From positions 7,936,001 through 8,000,000 of the forward strand of contig NZ_CP151726.1 in assembly GCF_038443385.1 (NCBI RefSeq): 64,000 nt of DNA. Reading direction: 5' to 3'. Under the pieces are notes generated by a model. That model searched no databases, was not told the origin of the DNA, and worked only from the letters and a program-made list of their open reading frames with translations. Below, piece by piece: positions 32,701-40,368 of the stretch (its first letter is position 1; every line of letters starts with the position of its first letter). Position numbers and translations under genes: made by a program. This stretch comes from Stieleria varia (lineage in GTDB: Bacteria > Planctomycetota > Planctomycetia > Pirellulales > Pirellulaceae).

Positions 32701-33910
32701 AGATCGCGCCTTCCCCGAGTCCGAGACCACCTGCCAAATCAATCGTAGGCGCCGGCGGCAAATACACAACGTCTAGCTTGACTTCGTCCGTATTCCTCGG
32801 ATCCTCAATCGCCCTCACCGTGGTCCCGCCGGAGTCCAAAACACTGCGCGCGCGAATCGTAACGCTCCCCGAATTGATCGCCGCCGAAATCAACGCGGGA
32901 TCAATCAACATCCGGTGCGTTCCCACGCCCGTCATAGAGGCATTAAATGTCCCCAGCAATGGAGCCACGACTGAGGCATCAGACAATTGCACCGTTCCAT
33001 CTCCCGCAAAACCGTCAATGTTAATTGTCGAATTTACGTCTTGGTCGAAAACGGTGTACTCCAACGCCGCCGAAATGATCGTCGAACCGGTCGGAATGCT
33101 TGAGGTCGAAAACTCAAACACGCCGACGCGTTGATCACCTGCCGCAACACGATTATCAATCGCAATTGTGTTACCGGAGAAATTGATGACGTCAAAGCTG
33201 CCATCCCGATTGGTGTCAATCACTTCCGCATCCGATGAGACGGAGATTGCAGTTTGCTCCGTTCCTGGAGGCTCAGCCAAGGTCAATCGCAAGTTAGGGT
33301 AAAAAGACGTCGACCTAGCTCCCTCGCGGCTATGAATCCTTAAATCACCAGCGGGTGTGTTCGCATGAATCCTTAGCGTTAAAGCCCCGGAAGCAATTGC
33401 TCCTGACAACACAACAGGATCCAATGACACTGCATTTCCGCCCGTCAACCCACCGATGAATGTGCCTGCTGTCACTCCAACTGCTGTTGCATCCGAGAGT
33501 AGAATGTTTCCATCGCCCAGAAACGCCTCCACCGTGTAACTGGTTCCCGCAGGCACTGACTGGACAAAGAATTCAAGCGCAGCAGCCTCGATCTGTGTTC
33601 CCGCAGGAATCGAAGTCGTGTCAAATTCCAAAACCACCACCTTCGTTTCGGCCGGCGCCGCAGCGGAGTCTCGCGCATCCATTCCCAAAGCCGCTTCAGA
33701 GATCACATCGAACGTACCATCGCGGTTGGTGTCGATGATCTCCGCATCACGAATAACCTGCAGTGACACATCCAATGCTAACAACATGCGGTTTTCCAAC
33801 CGCTCTGTCAGCAATCGACGACGACGCCTACCCTGTGTCCTCTTCGACCTGGGTTGGATGCGATGATTGCCGTGATCTTCAACCAGTTGACTCTTTAATG
33901 ACATGCTCAT
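20735..33910 (-). CDS. Giant surface/secreted protein: FG-GAP, delta-60, 21 Ig-like repeats, dockerin
   Basis: A 4391-residue protein. The N-terminus has the planctomycete motif RRRLLTERLENRMLLALD, likely a secretion signal. There follow CBM-like beta regions, about seven FG-GAP (integrin-type) repeats with the Ca-binding pattern GDVNGDGYDD, a calcium-binding RTX-like stretch, a SdrD-B-like domain, delta-60 repeats (LNSDGTLDTTFG), a GEVED domain, then 21 tandem Ig-like units of about 95-100 residues (PTPVITGP...DFGEPVTGF...DLAGNxNLxSN), resembling Big_12. A second GEVED domain and a type I dockerin pair (DVNNDGVVTSLDALVIVNEL) end the protein. Likely an adhesion or outer-layer scaffold. Start chosen at the ATG before MSMSLKS; upstream codons look unlike protein. 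Confidence 0.85.
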   Translation of the reverse strand: MSMSLKSQLVEDHGNHRIQPRSKRTQGRRRRRLLTERLENRMLLALDVSLQVIRDAEIIDTNRDGTFDVISEAALGMDARDSAAAPAETKVVVLEFDTTSIPAGTQIEAAALEFFVQSVPAGTSYTVEAFLGDGNILLSDATAVGVTAGTFIGGLTGGNAVSLDPVVLSGAIASGALTLRIHANTPAGDLRIHSREGARSTSFYPNLRLTLAEPPGTEQTAISVSSDAEVIDTNRDGSFDVINFSGNTIAIDNRVAAGDQRVGVFEFSTSSIPTGSTIISAALEYTVFDQDVNSTINIDGFAGDGTVQLSDASVVAPLLGTFNASMTGVGTHRMLIDPALISAAINSGSVTIRARSVLDSGGTTVRAIEDPRNTDEVKLDVVYLPPAPTIDLAGGLGLGEGAIFYGAESNDVSARSVDILGDLNGDGYDDVLIGALGGDGLGNGANSAGESYIVFGSASLNPLHDLVNPGVADVIIYGADNSDESGSSVSGIGDFNGDGFDDIAIAAVGGDGGNNSRSDSGEVYVFYGGLSLPGAINLAAGSVPDLTIYGADLNDRFGASIAGGGDVNGDGLADLLVGAFAAYGATNSENAAGDAYIIYGSTTAPPQIDVGTLGTAGVALYGGRTFDQAGVSVTNAGDVDGDGYADVLIGVPGADGPGDAKLDAGAGYLVFGGPTLPPSLSLDSLGTAGVVIHGVDSGDRLGDVLSGAGDVNGDGLDDILVAATNASGETNTDNATGEAFLIYGQMAWPASIDLATPLANGFVIYGANANDFSGKVQGGGDINGDGLDDILISSPGGDPLGGTRNNAGEAHVLFGRRDFPSQIRLDDLDGFGDLTLTFLGADAMDGLGEAIAMGGDVNGDGYDDVLLGAPAARSVGNGRAFAGETYLIYGRDFIGGVTRQGTPAGDTITGSFMDEIIVAGGGDDRVISRSGTDSIRGGQGDDTIQITPGGFERVVGGTGVDTLEVVGTGTLNLRGLPDNRILGVEAIDLTDIYQQTLQLDVMDVLNISDESNELIVRRNLNDTVDIGGGWNLRGDTLINTDWFEVYEQGNARLLLEHYPFTVSGVVFEDMDAAGDRDIPEDLGLSGVELQFFRDGGDNSFGNDGNGLGAGTGIGGDDDILIATFLSGVDGTYSTPRVAAGTYFLRASLPSRHVATTSTFPRIVELTGNNVTRNFGSAIPGSIHGFKFEDLNRNGVYEPLIDAPMSGVTFRISGIDGKGSPVNQIVVSDANGEFSLTGLLPSVRGESPGTGYVVSETVPQGQVATTPPTVIVDLQSDENLVAQAGQANLVVLPLPELDSAFGVDGAFIHLSDRTALYASALQSDGKIVSVGRADFGATAAGFRVTRLNSDGTLDTTFGVGGDVEMQVVDPDDRALTVAIQDDGKILVGGRQGTGDFGFVTRLNADGSVDTSFATGGTLLLSDPADNHVVEHLLVQPDGKIVFNVENRGDIVVVRLNSDGTFDNSFGIGGYASIDAGQSSVTSSSAIALQSDGKIVAVPDFTNSNQVKVVRFTAAGAVDTGFGFGGVNSVFLSGNLATGHGVVIQPDARILVSASNGTTNPIDGTVFNNAVVMRLMPNGALDTSFANSGIYLSDSIFPEFIYGPTLGLLSSGNVVLGVGRGSDSGITTLDPSGALLERGVAQYTVSVASHLFVQPDDGLIVTGSRHVLRYSDVRVLGDEIDSGSTLQFGNVRLDFGDAPDSYRTLLSNSGARHYAVGPTLGPARDGDSDAQAPLDGSGDGADEDGVTIGTLTADQMGTVTVNVQGSDALLDAWVDYDRNGVFDPTDRIATALPVFVGDNVLNFTVPPDAVNGGTYARFRLSTAGVANPFGLAVDGEVEDYAVTLVGDTQPPRPVITGPSSPSNLDPFDVTIDFGEEVNGFDGTDIVISGATVVGLTDDGGGVFTATIDALADGLISMSVPSNRATDRSGKWNQFSNSYFITIDTVPPAPFITGPIVSPVPDFFTVSIHFGEAAILQDSDLIVTGGVIDSLTNLGGGVFQAVIDASGDGTVTVQLPAGVASDLAGNPNLASNLYSIDVDATPPTPTITGPVSPIASSNFDVTITFDDIVFGFVDTDITVVGGSVASLVDNGGGIYTATISAVADVMLSISVGGGLTSDVVGNLNLPSNVFDIRVDTLAPMPIISATNPNNQDPFTATIDFGESVNGFDLTDLLVTGGAASNLTDQGNGRYTVSVDAMADGDVSLQVPAGAAIDDALLASLDSGVSVVTVDTTRPNPVIMNPGTAFVASRQLDLTVVFGEEVTGFGLTDVLVAGGSATSITALPTPGEYVVRVVAAADGPLTVQIDSGIVFDMAGNINFSSNVIAVTVDTVRPTPVLTAPLDPQSNPFLVTVDFGEDVTGFDASDLVVTGGTTGAMTMIDARTYTVEITAPTDGPVRIELPADQVVDAALNGNDAASQLDVVVDTLNPVPVITGPAGPTNADLIDVTITFSEPVTGFDASDIGVGNGVIAQFVALSQTKFLARISTGGDGILTVDVDDGAATDLFSRLSLAAIQYSIEIDKKGPTPVLTGPASPSNQDPFGVTIDFGEPVNFFIPEDIIVFGGQVANLVDNGGGVYTATIDADVDRRVIVLLNANIAADLAGNTTKPSNALQVVVDTLSPTPVISGPASFTNNDPFDIQIDFGELVTGFDSSDLSVTNAVVSALVDNADGTFTATLTAANQGLVTVDINAGVASDIAGNPNLSAAQFSVLIDTAGLVPFITGPAGPAAVDSFDITINFGEAVNGFEIADLVIDGGIARDFINLSPGLYHATIDAARDGVITVNIPGAIALDLAGNLNLPATQYSMIIDRIAPTPVITGPASPTSSDPLTVSVDFGEPVTGFGMSSLAVGGGVVTGIVDLLDGEYLVTVDVATDGILSLDLAGGVAIDGAGNSSLPAVGYTTVVDTGFPTPVLSGPTGLLTQSVFVLSVDFGEIVGGFTANDLMMVNGVVRAVDNLGGGQYAVTIESIADGVVSVDIPAGVVLDVASNPNSSGNTYSVFVDTATPLPLLTTTQSETNQNPFAVEVDFGEEVVGLLAGDFLVAGGSVVSLTDLGGGRYAASVSATSDGGVSIALPLGAANDLAGNVSRGSQTLSVVVDTTGPSPTLSGPSSPTNHDPFSVVVSFGEEVLGFVANDLLVSGGLVTGLTSLGNGQYIATIDADADGTVTVGLNADEVTDLAGNGNVAASSVSVEVDTVGPMVMLSGPVSPTPLSTFDVAISFGQPVNGFTVRDVSVSGGLLTGLIDNGGGDYVATITANGEGSVFVSVPQNAVTDDAGNANTASGPLVIVVDTVVPQPVLQTVSTAIRQNAFDVLIRFGEVVSGFDASDVMVQGGVLTNLIDNGQGLYTATMLADGEGFVTVSVPSGVVADGAGSLNVASDDLVVKVDLSSPKPVLSATRSHVNTFLFDVGIDFAEPVSGFGSSDLIISGGSLVLLRDNGDGSFTATVNAAFDGTVSVAVAAGSASDLAGNLNLTADPLGVVVDTIAPSVVLSASSVPTNATQVTISAAFSESVSGLDTDDFTVSGGVVNQVVHQGGNVYDVLIDVAGDGLVSAFIPTGAATDLAGNTSRISNTVSVVVDQVAPVPRLSGPVTPINFNQFGVTIDFGEFVNDIDAGDVVVTGGTVSSVNHLGNGRFGLTVDGEEGIVTVDVPAGQTQDAAGNDNLAATPLQVIVDFTAPTPVISGPQNPLNVSTFDVVIDFGEAVRQFTADDISVVGGAVGALVDNNDGTYTASVTAVDEGVVTLRVASGAARDFAGNLSNAALATEVVVDLRGPRPSLSGPFGQITTPSFVASIDFGETVTGFVMSDVSLNGSGATVTQVVDVGGGRFDVMIATLMDGAVVMDVAAGVASDLAGNPSLVAVSPISFNVAADLDFGDAPSSAQSGFAGSYPVLLSDDGARHSRSTLVLGQSVDSERDGTPTVNADGDGADEDGIGVVTSLLVAPSETTSSVSIEVSGAGKLNGWIDFNRDGDWEDAGEQIFVDLAVLPGMNLKSFQIPAGALAGLTAARFRLNDVGGLLPSGAATGGEVEDYMIDLVDTSAVTDVSVDLVGNALLVSRESDELVIREGQTERLRVPADGVNAIQLSGTDGDDIIVVDGRGGDPLPAGGIAVDGGGGANTLRFFGADGTIDLTDTRFQIQDINIIDISSIDLNTVVIDAATIAQMSPVDNHVRVRSGAGDQIVIPGADQWRLSTPVMEGGRFYLRAEHQGASGGAIDAEVANGWHNFLRESDVNNDGVVTSLDALVIVNELRSRLYSAPNGNSIPAASATIWPGEYYDQNDDGRFSALDALGVINEIRDARLLLAGGEGERVVMTLPAQSVRVETVRKEQSSTDVIETDGSLSIAEESITSDFAMDHATAVGQATAVEVSGGGENAESLSQRDVDALFADDAFLKHGLGS

Positions 33911-34186
33911 GATGGGATTGCAGGGCATTTGTTGGCCGACGCAGCAACGCCAGTACCAGTGCCGATGTCCAGTGCAGAATGAGATAGGATGGCGGGTCAA
34001 AGAGCTAACCATTCGCTTTTTTCAGACCACTATGGCCTGAGAACGAATCGTTCGCTCAATAGGAAAAAAGCTCCTAGCAGCCGCCCAAACCAAATTCCGG
34101 TCCGAACATGCTCCAGAGAGAACGGACTAAAGTAAGCCAGCCGACAGCGGGGTGCAAGTTTACAGGTCGTAGCGGTCAGGAGCCCC

Positions 34187-34222
34187 GGAGGTTGCCCCGG
34201 AGGTTGCCCCGGAGGTTGCCCC
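34187..34222. repeat. 12-bp direct repeat, three copies
   Basis: GGAGGTTGCCCC occurs three times back to back without mismatch. Confidence 0.9.
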
Positions 34223-34594
34223 GGAACGATCTCGTCAAAACACCCGCTTTTCCAACGCCCAGCATCGGTTTCAACGCATCAAACGGCACTCAAACACCTG
34301 TCAGCTGCTAAGCACCGCCCCCCCCAAAGCTACAGGCTGGTGCTATGCGTCCCAAGCCGCCGACCATCAGACCACGAGCCTGGACTGCGACAAGTAAGAG
34401 GTTGAAACGCTCTTTTGCCGCCACCGTTTTATTCCCCGTGTCACCTCCACCAAGGAACTTGGGGGAGGTCGAGCAGAGCTGTTTAGGCGAATGCGAGGGA
34501 GGGGGTACGTGTGAAGGAAATAGGTTGACCAACGCGGTTTGTAGCGCGTAGCCCCCTCCCTGATCTTGCTTCGCTTGATCCGACATCCCCCAGC

Positions 34595-34660
34595 TGCGCC
34601 GGTGGAGGTGACAGCAGAGCCCGCGCAAACCCATAATGCCACAACCCCAAAACTTTGAGC
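34595..34660. repeat. Dispersed intergenic repeat (second copy)
   Basis: Starts TGCGCCGGTGGAGGTGACAG and continues with a GCGCAAACC / ACAAC / TTTGAGCAG pattern shared with 125-190, with scattered differences. Both copies lie close to gene ends. Confidence 0.65.
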
Positions 34661-34722
34661 AGGCCACCACGAGCCACCAAACAAAGACACAAATTCATTC
34701 GCCGCCGACCCAATGACAAAAC

Positions 34723-37700
34723 CTACGCGGCTTCGCCCTCGGTGATCTCGCCGTCGTCGCTGACGTCTTCGAATTTGATCGAGACCTGCTTGCTGACGCC
34801 CGATTCCTGCATCGTGACGCCGTACAACGTCGTTGCGGCGGTCATCGTTTTCTTGCTGTGCGTCACCACCACAAACTTGCTGTGGTCCAAGAACTCATTG
34901 AGCACGGTGACGAATCGACCAATGTTCGCTTCGTCAAACGGCGCGTCGACTTCGTCCAACACACAAAACGGACTGGGACGATACTGGAAAATCGACATCA
35001 ACAACGCCACCGCCGTCAACGCTTTCTCACCACCGGAGAGCAACGAGTTGCTGAAACTCGGTTTGCCCGGCGGTGTCGCCACGATCTCCACACCGGCTTC
35101 CAACGGATCGTCGCTGTCTTCCAAAACCAAGTCCGCATGCCCGCCGCCGAATGACTTGCGATACAACTTTTGAAAGTTCTGCCGGATGGCTTCGAGTGTG
35201 TCGAGAAACAATCGCCGTGAATCCGCGTTGATGCGTCCAATGATCCGCTGCAACGAATCTTTCGCCGCCGACAAGTCTTCGTACTGTGAGTGCAGATGGT
35301 CGTAGCGTTCCTGCAGCCCCTCCAGTTCCTCGAGCGCCTCCATATTGACGCTGCTGGTTCGCTGCAACTGTTCACGCAAACGCGCGATCTCTGATTCGAC
35401 TTCTTGTCGGTTCTCAGGCTCTTGCAAATCCTCCGGCGGCTCATCGCCGCGAAGATCAATTTGGTAGTCTTCCTGCAAACGCTCGGCGAGCGAATCCATC
35501 CGCATGACCAAGTTGTCGCGACGCGCGTTGAGCGAGTGAACGGCTTCACTGGCAGTCGCAGCCGCCTTCATCGCTTTTTCACTCGCGGCGATCACGTCCC
35601 GGTTGGACTGGCGAACTCGCGCGGCGTCTTCGGCCAACAACCGCAGCTTTCGCTCGTTCTGCTCTGCGTCCCAGTGCAGCGTGGCGAGTTGATCGGTCGC
35701 ATCCAACATCCGAGCGGTCAGCATGTCCAAACGCTGTCGCGCCGCATCGGCCGCACCACGCGCCTCATCGACCGCAGCTTGTCGCTCGCCCTGATCCCGG
35801 CGCTGCTGCTCGATTGCTGCCGACAGCGCTTCGTATTTCTGCTCTGCACGGGCAACGTCCACGGAGACTTCCATCACCGCGTTGGTGGCTGCCTGCAACG
35901 CCGACTGGGTCTCGCTGATCATCTCATCGATCTCGGCCGAACGCATCTCCAAGGCTTCGATGGTTTCTCGCCCCTGCTTGATGCGGGCTTCCAGACCGAC
36001 GTCTTCTTTCTTGGCCGCCGCTTGCTCGTCACTGGATGTCTGAATCTCGGACTGCAGTTCTTCGAGTGCTCCCTGACGCGACGCCACACGTTCGCTGGCG
36101 TGACGCCGCTCGGCTTCGGCAGCCGCATGCTGAGTCAACAACGCACGATGAGCTTGCTCGGCCCGCCCAAGCTCCGAATCTTGCGTCTCGACCAATTCCA
36201 GCAAGCGTGCCATTTCCTCGTCGTTGTCGTGAATCTGAAACGTGTAGTGCTCGATCTCTTCCGCTGCGGCGATCAACTCGCTGCGACGACTGATCAAACC
36301 GGTCGCCGTGCCGATCTTGCCGACCACAATCGCGCCATCACTCTCCAGCACTTCGCCCGACTGGGTGACGAACCGCATCTCCTTGCCACCGAGCTTACGC
36401 AAGCCCATGGCGGTCTCCAGCGAATCGACCACCCATGTGCTGGAGAGCAAGTGCTGGACGATGGGCAGATGCTCGGGTTCGCATTGCACCAAACGGTCGG
36501 CACGCCCCACGACTCCTTGCAAGCCATCCAGCTTGATGCGGTCCGCATCGTGAGTCGCGGGCAACGCGTCGGCACGCAGCAAACCCACGCGGCCATCGAT
36601 GACCAACTCGGAACGCACGACAGCATCTTGAATCTCGGTGCCCGTCACAACAACGTACTGACTGCGGTGACCCAACGCCGTGTCGATCATCGGTGCCACC
36701 GACGTTTCGGCCTTGATCAAATCGGCGACCATCCCGCGAATCGACGACGCGAAACGCTTGGCCCCTCCGTTGTCATCGCTGAGCAACGTGCGCACGCCGC
36801 CCGAGACTCCTTCTTGACGTCTTTGCAAATCCTCCAAAACGATGTGCCGCTGACGCACACCTTCCAGCCGCGTCTTCAACGCCGAGTGTTCTTCTTGACG
36901 TCGCGACAAAGTTCGACGGTTTTCCTGCGATTTGGCTTCGGCGATCTGAACGTCGGCGGACGCCTTTTGAATCCGTTGTTCCAGTTCGCTACAACGTAGC
37001 CGTGTCTTTTCCGCTTCTTGATTCGCCGCCTCCAGAGCCGACTGAGCCGCTTGCAACCGTGTCGCCAAAGTCACCAGCAAGCGACCGGCTTCCGCGATCC
37101 GTGCTTGGATGCTCTGACGCGCCGATTCACGATCGGCGACGTCGCGAACGGTGGCCAAGTGCTCGCGTTGAGTCTCATCGCGGCTCTTCAGCACGCCGTC
37201 CATTTCCTGTTGGATCTTGTCGCGATGTTGCTCGACTTGCCCGGCACGTTCACGCACAGATGCGAGTTCGTCTTGGTAAGCTTGCAACCGATCCGTGGCG
37301 CCGCGTAACTCCGCGGCGGCCGAACCGGCTTGACTACGCAACAGCCTGACACGCCGCAACGCTTTGGCGATCGTCGTACGCAACTCGGCGACGGACGATT
37401 TGTCGGCCTCTCGGCGTCCAGCCAATTCCGCGATCGTTTGCGATAAAGTCGACCGGACGGACTCGAGCTGTTGTGCTTCGTCGGCGATCTGTTGCAACTG
37501 CGCGTCGGCAGCTTGACGCTGCTGAGTCATCTCCTCACGCTGCTGCTCCAGTTGACTCAGTCGCTCGTTGGCTTGCTGAAACTCCGTTTTGATCTCGTCA
37601 GACTCGGACTGCATCTGCGCCCAGTCCGTCCACGCGACCACGGTTCGCAGTTCTTTGAGCCGCTCGGTGGCTTGCCGGTAACGCTCGGCCTTACTGGCCT

Positions 37701-38319
37701 GGCTGCGAACGCTTTTCAGCCGCGCGCCGACTTCGTCGACGATGTCACCCAATCGGGTCAAGTTGGTTTGCACGCGGGCCAAGCGACGCTCGGCCTCGAC
37801 CTTCTTGGCTTTGAAGCGCGAGATCCCCGCCGCCTCCTCAAAAATCGCGCGACGATCCTTGGCATTGGCTTGCAACATCCGATCGACTTTTCCCTGTTCG
37901 ATCAGACTGTATGCGTCGATTCCGATCCCCGTGCCACGGATCAAATCACGGACATCCTTCAGTCGAACGGCCTGATTGTTGATCAGGTACTCGCTCTCGC
38001 CACTCCGGTACACCCGCCGCGTGACGTGGACTTCCGGGGCATCGACCGGCAGATTGCCGTCGGCGTTTTCAAAGATGATCGTGGCTTCGGCCGCATTGGC
38101 CGCCGCACGCGTCTGCGATCCCTTGAAGATCACGTCGGACATGTCCTTGCCACGCAGACTCTTGGCGCTTTGAGACCCCAGCACCCATTTGATGGCATCG
38201 ACGATATTGGATTTCCCCGAACCGTTTGGCCCGACGACCACGGTGATCCCGTCCGGAAAATCGAAACGCGTCCGATCCGCAAAGCTCTTGAAACCGGCCA
38301 GTTCGAGTGCTTTGAGCAT
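34723..38319 (-). CDS. smc: Chromosome segregation protein SMC
   Basis: Chromosome condensation ATPase. The 1198-residue product has the normal SMC length and order: N-terminal Walker A GPNGSGKSNIVDAIKWVLG (about residue 32), a first coiled coil (about 165-500), a hinge (about 510-670 with RYVVVTG-like SQYVVVTGTEIQDAV and GRVGLLRADALP), a second coiled coil, and the C-terminal ABC signature LLSGGEKALTAVALLMSIF with Walker B PFCVLDEVDAPFDEANI. It begins MLKALELAGFKSFADRT, a standard SMC start. No scpA/scpB is adjacent. Confidence 0.95.
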   Translation of the reverse strand: MLKALELAGFKSFADRTRFDFPDGITVVVGPNGSGKSNIVDAIKWVLGSQSAKSLRGKDMSDVIFKGSQTRAAANAAEATIIFENADGNLPVDAPEVHVTRRVYRSGESEYLINNQAVRLKDVRDLIRGTGIGIDAYSLIEQGKVDRMLQANAKDRRAIFEEAAGISRFKAKKVEAERRLARVQTNLTRLGDIVDEVGARLKSVRSQASKAERYRQATERLKELRTVVAWTDWAQMQSESDEIKTEFQQANERLSQLEQQREEMTQQRQAADAQLQQIADEAQQLESVRSTLSQTIAELAGRREADKSSVAELRTTIAKALRRVRLLRSQAGSAAAELRGATDRLQAYQDELASVRERAGQVEQHRDKIQQEMDGVLKSRDETQREHLATVRDVADRESARQSIQARIAEAGRLLVTLATRLQAAQSALEAANQEAEKTRLRCSELEQRIQKASADVQIAEAKSQENRRTLSRRQEEHSALKTRLEGVRQRHIVLEDLQRRQEGVSGGVRTLLSDDNGGAKRFASSIRGMVADLIKAETSVAPMIDTALGHRSQYVVVTGTEIQDAVVRSELVIDGRVGLLRADALPATHDADRIKLDGLQGVVGRADRLVQCEPEHLPIVQHLLSSTWVVDSLETAMGLRKLGGKEMRFVTQSGEVLESDGAIVVGKIGTATGLISRRSELIAAAEEIEHYTFQIHDNDEEMARLLELVETQDSELGRAEQAHRALLTQHAAAEAERRHASERVASRQGALEELQSEIQTSSDEQAAAKKEDVGLEARIKQGRETIEALEMRSAEIDEMISETQSALQAATNAVMEVSVDVARAEQKYEALSAAIEQQRRDQGERQAAVDEARGAADAARQRLDMLTARMLDATDQLATLHWDAEQNERKLRLLAEDAARVRQSNRDVIAASEKAMKAAATASEAVHSLNARRDNLVMRMDSLAERLQEDYQIDLRGDEPPEDLQEPENRQEVESEIARLREQLQRTSSVNMEALEELEGLQERYDHLHSQYEDLSAAKDSLQRIIGRINADSRRLFLDTLEAIRQNFQKLYRKSFGGGHADLVLEDSDDPLEAGVEIVATPPGKPSFSNSLLSGGEKALTAVALLMSIFQYRPSPFCVLDEVDAPFDEANIGRFVTVLNEFLDHSKFVVVTHSKKTMTAATTLYGVTMQESGVSKQVSIKFEDVSDDGEITEGEAA

Positions 38320-38743
38320 GCGGGGAAACGGAATCGCGGTAAAAGGGGAGGGCAGTCGGCTCGTCAGTGGGGTGGCTGAACTTCACGAAACAGCACCCCT
38401 CAAGAGTAGATGAAACACGCTGCCTGGCCTAGCTCTTTTCAAAACAAAACGCCGACCCAAACCCCCTAAAACACTGCAATGCACGCATTTCCAGGCATCG
38501 CAGACCTCCTAACCGGCATAACCGGGCGTGTATTCCCGTAGCCGCGTCTCTCGGGAGGTGCGATTAATAAGCTACCGCTTGCGGATTGTCGTTCGACTCT
38601 CCGAGTCGACAACGTACAGCGGAGATCGCTATCGACGTGGAACGTCGAGCGACAATCGTCCAATCACCGTAAGATGGGCAATCCTGATCTTGCGATCACG
38701 CTCGCTCCGTTTCCCCACCCCACAGCACCTCGCCCACGACGCC

Positions 38744-40186
38744 ATGACGGTTGCCTTTCTGTTCGTCGCCGTCCTGCTGCTGATGGGTGTGGTGCTGAGA
38801 CAATCCCTCGGCGTGCTTCGCTGGCTCTTTATCCCCGCATCGGTTGTGGCCGGACTGATCGGACTGGTGGTCATTCAGGCGGCAAATGCCGTGGAGCTGC
38901 CCATGGCCAACCTCATCGCCAGGAACTTGGCTGAGACCCTCGCCAAGTGGCCGGGATTCCTGATCGCCATCGTGTTCGCTGGCATGCTGCTTGAAAGCAC
39001 ACCGGGCGACTCGCGGGGCTCGGCCCTGACGAATCGCTTCACCCGCGTGGGCAAACAAGGTCTAATGGTGTGGATCATCGTCTTGGGCGAAACCGCCGTC
39101 GGCCTGCTCGCAACGTGGCTGTTGGTGCAATCGTATTTCGACGTCCCAAACTCCTTCGGAATGCTGATCGAAACCGGGTTCGCCGGCGGCCACGGCACCG
39201 CGGCTGCGATGGGCCAAGTTTACCGGCATCCCTCAATCGACCTGCCCAGCGGCCAAGACCTCGGCGTGCTGATGGCAACCTTTGGACTGGTCTACGGTGT
39301 GGTCTCAGGAATCGGATGGATCAACCTCGGCGCACGACTGGGTTGGATTCAACGCACCGACTCGCAACGCAACGCGACAGGAACCCTGGATCGAGAAAGA
39401 ATCCCGATTGGCATTCAACGTATCGATCGTGACACGATCGACCCGCTGCTATTGCAAGTCATCTGGCTCGCGTTGGCCTTTGGAATCGGACTTGCGTTGC
39501 AGTCATTGGTTAGCGCCGATGCGTCCTGGATCGATTCACAGTGGATTCAAGACACAGCGACAACCGACGACGCGGACAAACAACTCAACAACCGACTGAC
39601 GTTCTCACACGTATTGAACTTTCCGTTGTTCATCTACACGCTGTTCGGCGGTCTGGCGGTTCGCAAGCTGCTGACGGTGACGGGACACGCCGACAAAATC
39701 GACAACGCCACGATCAATCGGTTGACGTCCACGGCGATGGAGATCCTCGTCGTCGCCGCAATCGCTTCACTGAACCTCGAGCTGATCTCAACCCTGCTGG
39801 GACCCTTCATGATCTTGTTCGTTACTGGTGCGATCTGGACAGCCGTCTGCCTGCTATTGATCTCGCGTTGGATCTTGCCCGCGGACTGCTGGTTCCAACT
39901 CGGCTTGATCAACTACGGCATGTCCACCGGCACCACCGCCACGGGCTTTGTATTGCTACGCGTGGTCGATCCGCAACTGAAGACGCAAGCGGCAACGGAC
40001 TACGCGCTCGCCGCCCCGCTGTCCGCCCCCTTCATCGGCGGCGGCATGATCACCGTCGCACTTCCCTTGTTGGTTTTGGAACGCGTCCCAATCGCATGGC
40101 CCGCAACTATCATCACAGGGATCGTCGTAGCATTGATCCTCACCGGCCGCCTCTGGAATCGAAACAAGTTGGAGTCCAGGCTTTAG
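38744..40186 (+). CDS. GltS-like sodium/glutamate symporter family protein
   Basis: A 480-residue polytopic membrane protein with about 11-12 helices. It has the internal-duplication pattern of the ESS/GltS family, with Gly-rich re-entrant loops GFAGGHGTAAAMGQVY in the first half and YGMSTGTTATGFVLLRVVDP in the second. Predicted Na+-coupled uptake of glutamate or a related anion; family members in planctomycetes are diverse, so the substrate is open. I chose the ATG at 38744 because the frame upstream is charged, unlike a membrane protein. Its last codons (LESRL-stop) lie inside a repeat shared with the downstream spacer. Confidence 0.8.
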   Translation: MTVAFLFVAVLLLMGVVLRQSLGVLRWLFIPASVVAGLIGLVVIQAANAVELPMANLIARNLAETLAKWPGFLIAIVFAGMLLESTPGDSRGSALTNRFTRVGKQGLMVWIIVLGETAVGLLATWLLVQSYFDVPNSFGMLIETGFAGGHGTAAAMGQVYRHPSIDLPSGQDLGVLMATFGLVYGVVSGIGWINLGARLGWIQRTDSQRNATGTLDRERIPIGIQRIDRDTIDPLLLQVIWLALAFGIGLALQSLVSADASWIDSQWIQDTATTDDADKQLNNRLTFSHVLNFPLFIYTLFGGLAVRKLLTVTGHADKIDNATINRLTSTAMEILVVAAIASLNLELISTLLGPFMILFVTGAIWTAVCLLLISRWILPADCWFQLGLINYGMSTGTTATGFVLLRVVDPQLKTQAATDYALAAPLSAPFIGGGMITVALPLLVLERVPIAWPATIITGIVVALILTGRLWNRNKLESRL

Positions 40187-40339
40187 CCGCTCAGCACTGA
40201 ACCAGCACTGACATCAGCCCTCAATCGCCTAAAGGCTACACTCCAACGTTGGAGTCCAGGCTTTAGCCGCTCAGCACTGAACCAACACTAAACCAACACT
40301 GACACCAGCCCCCAATCGCCTAAAGGCTATACTCCAACG
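40168..40339. repeat. 80-bp direct repeat, two copies, first overlapping the gltS-like gene end
   Basis: GTTGGAGTCCAGGCTTTAGC starts at 40168 and again at 40248, each followed by CGCTCAGCACTGAACC and ending with CCTAAAGGCTA(C/T)ACTCCAAC. The second copy has a small internal duplication. The two ends of each unit are roughly complementary, giving a hairpin. Confidence 0.85.
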
Positions 40340-40368
40340 GTCGCATCCCATTCACTCCTCTTTCACCA

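Larger units (their letters stand above)
33911..34722. other. Intergenic region with 12-bp tandem repeat and dispersed repeat
   Basis: No gene is supported. It holds three exact tandem copies of GGAGGTTGCCCC at 34187-34222 and, at 34595-34660, the second copy of the dispersed element seen at 125-190. The promoter of the giant protein gene should be at its left end, but I cannot point to one. Confidence 0.55.
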
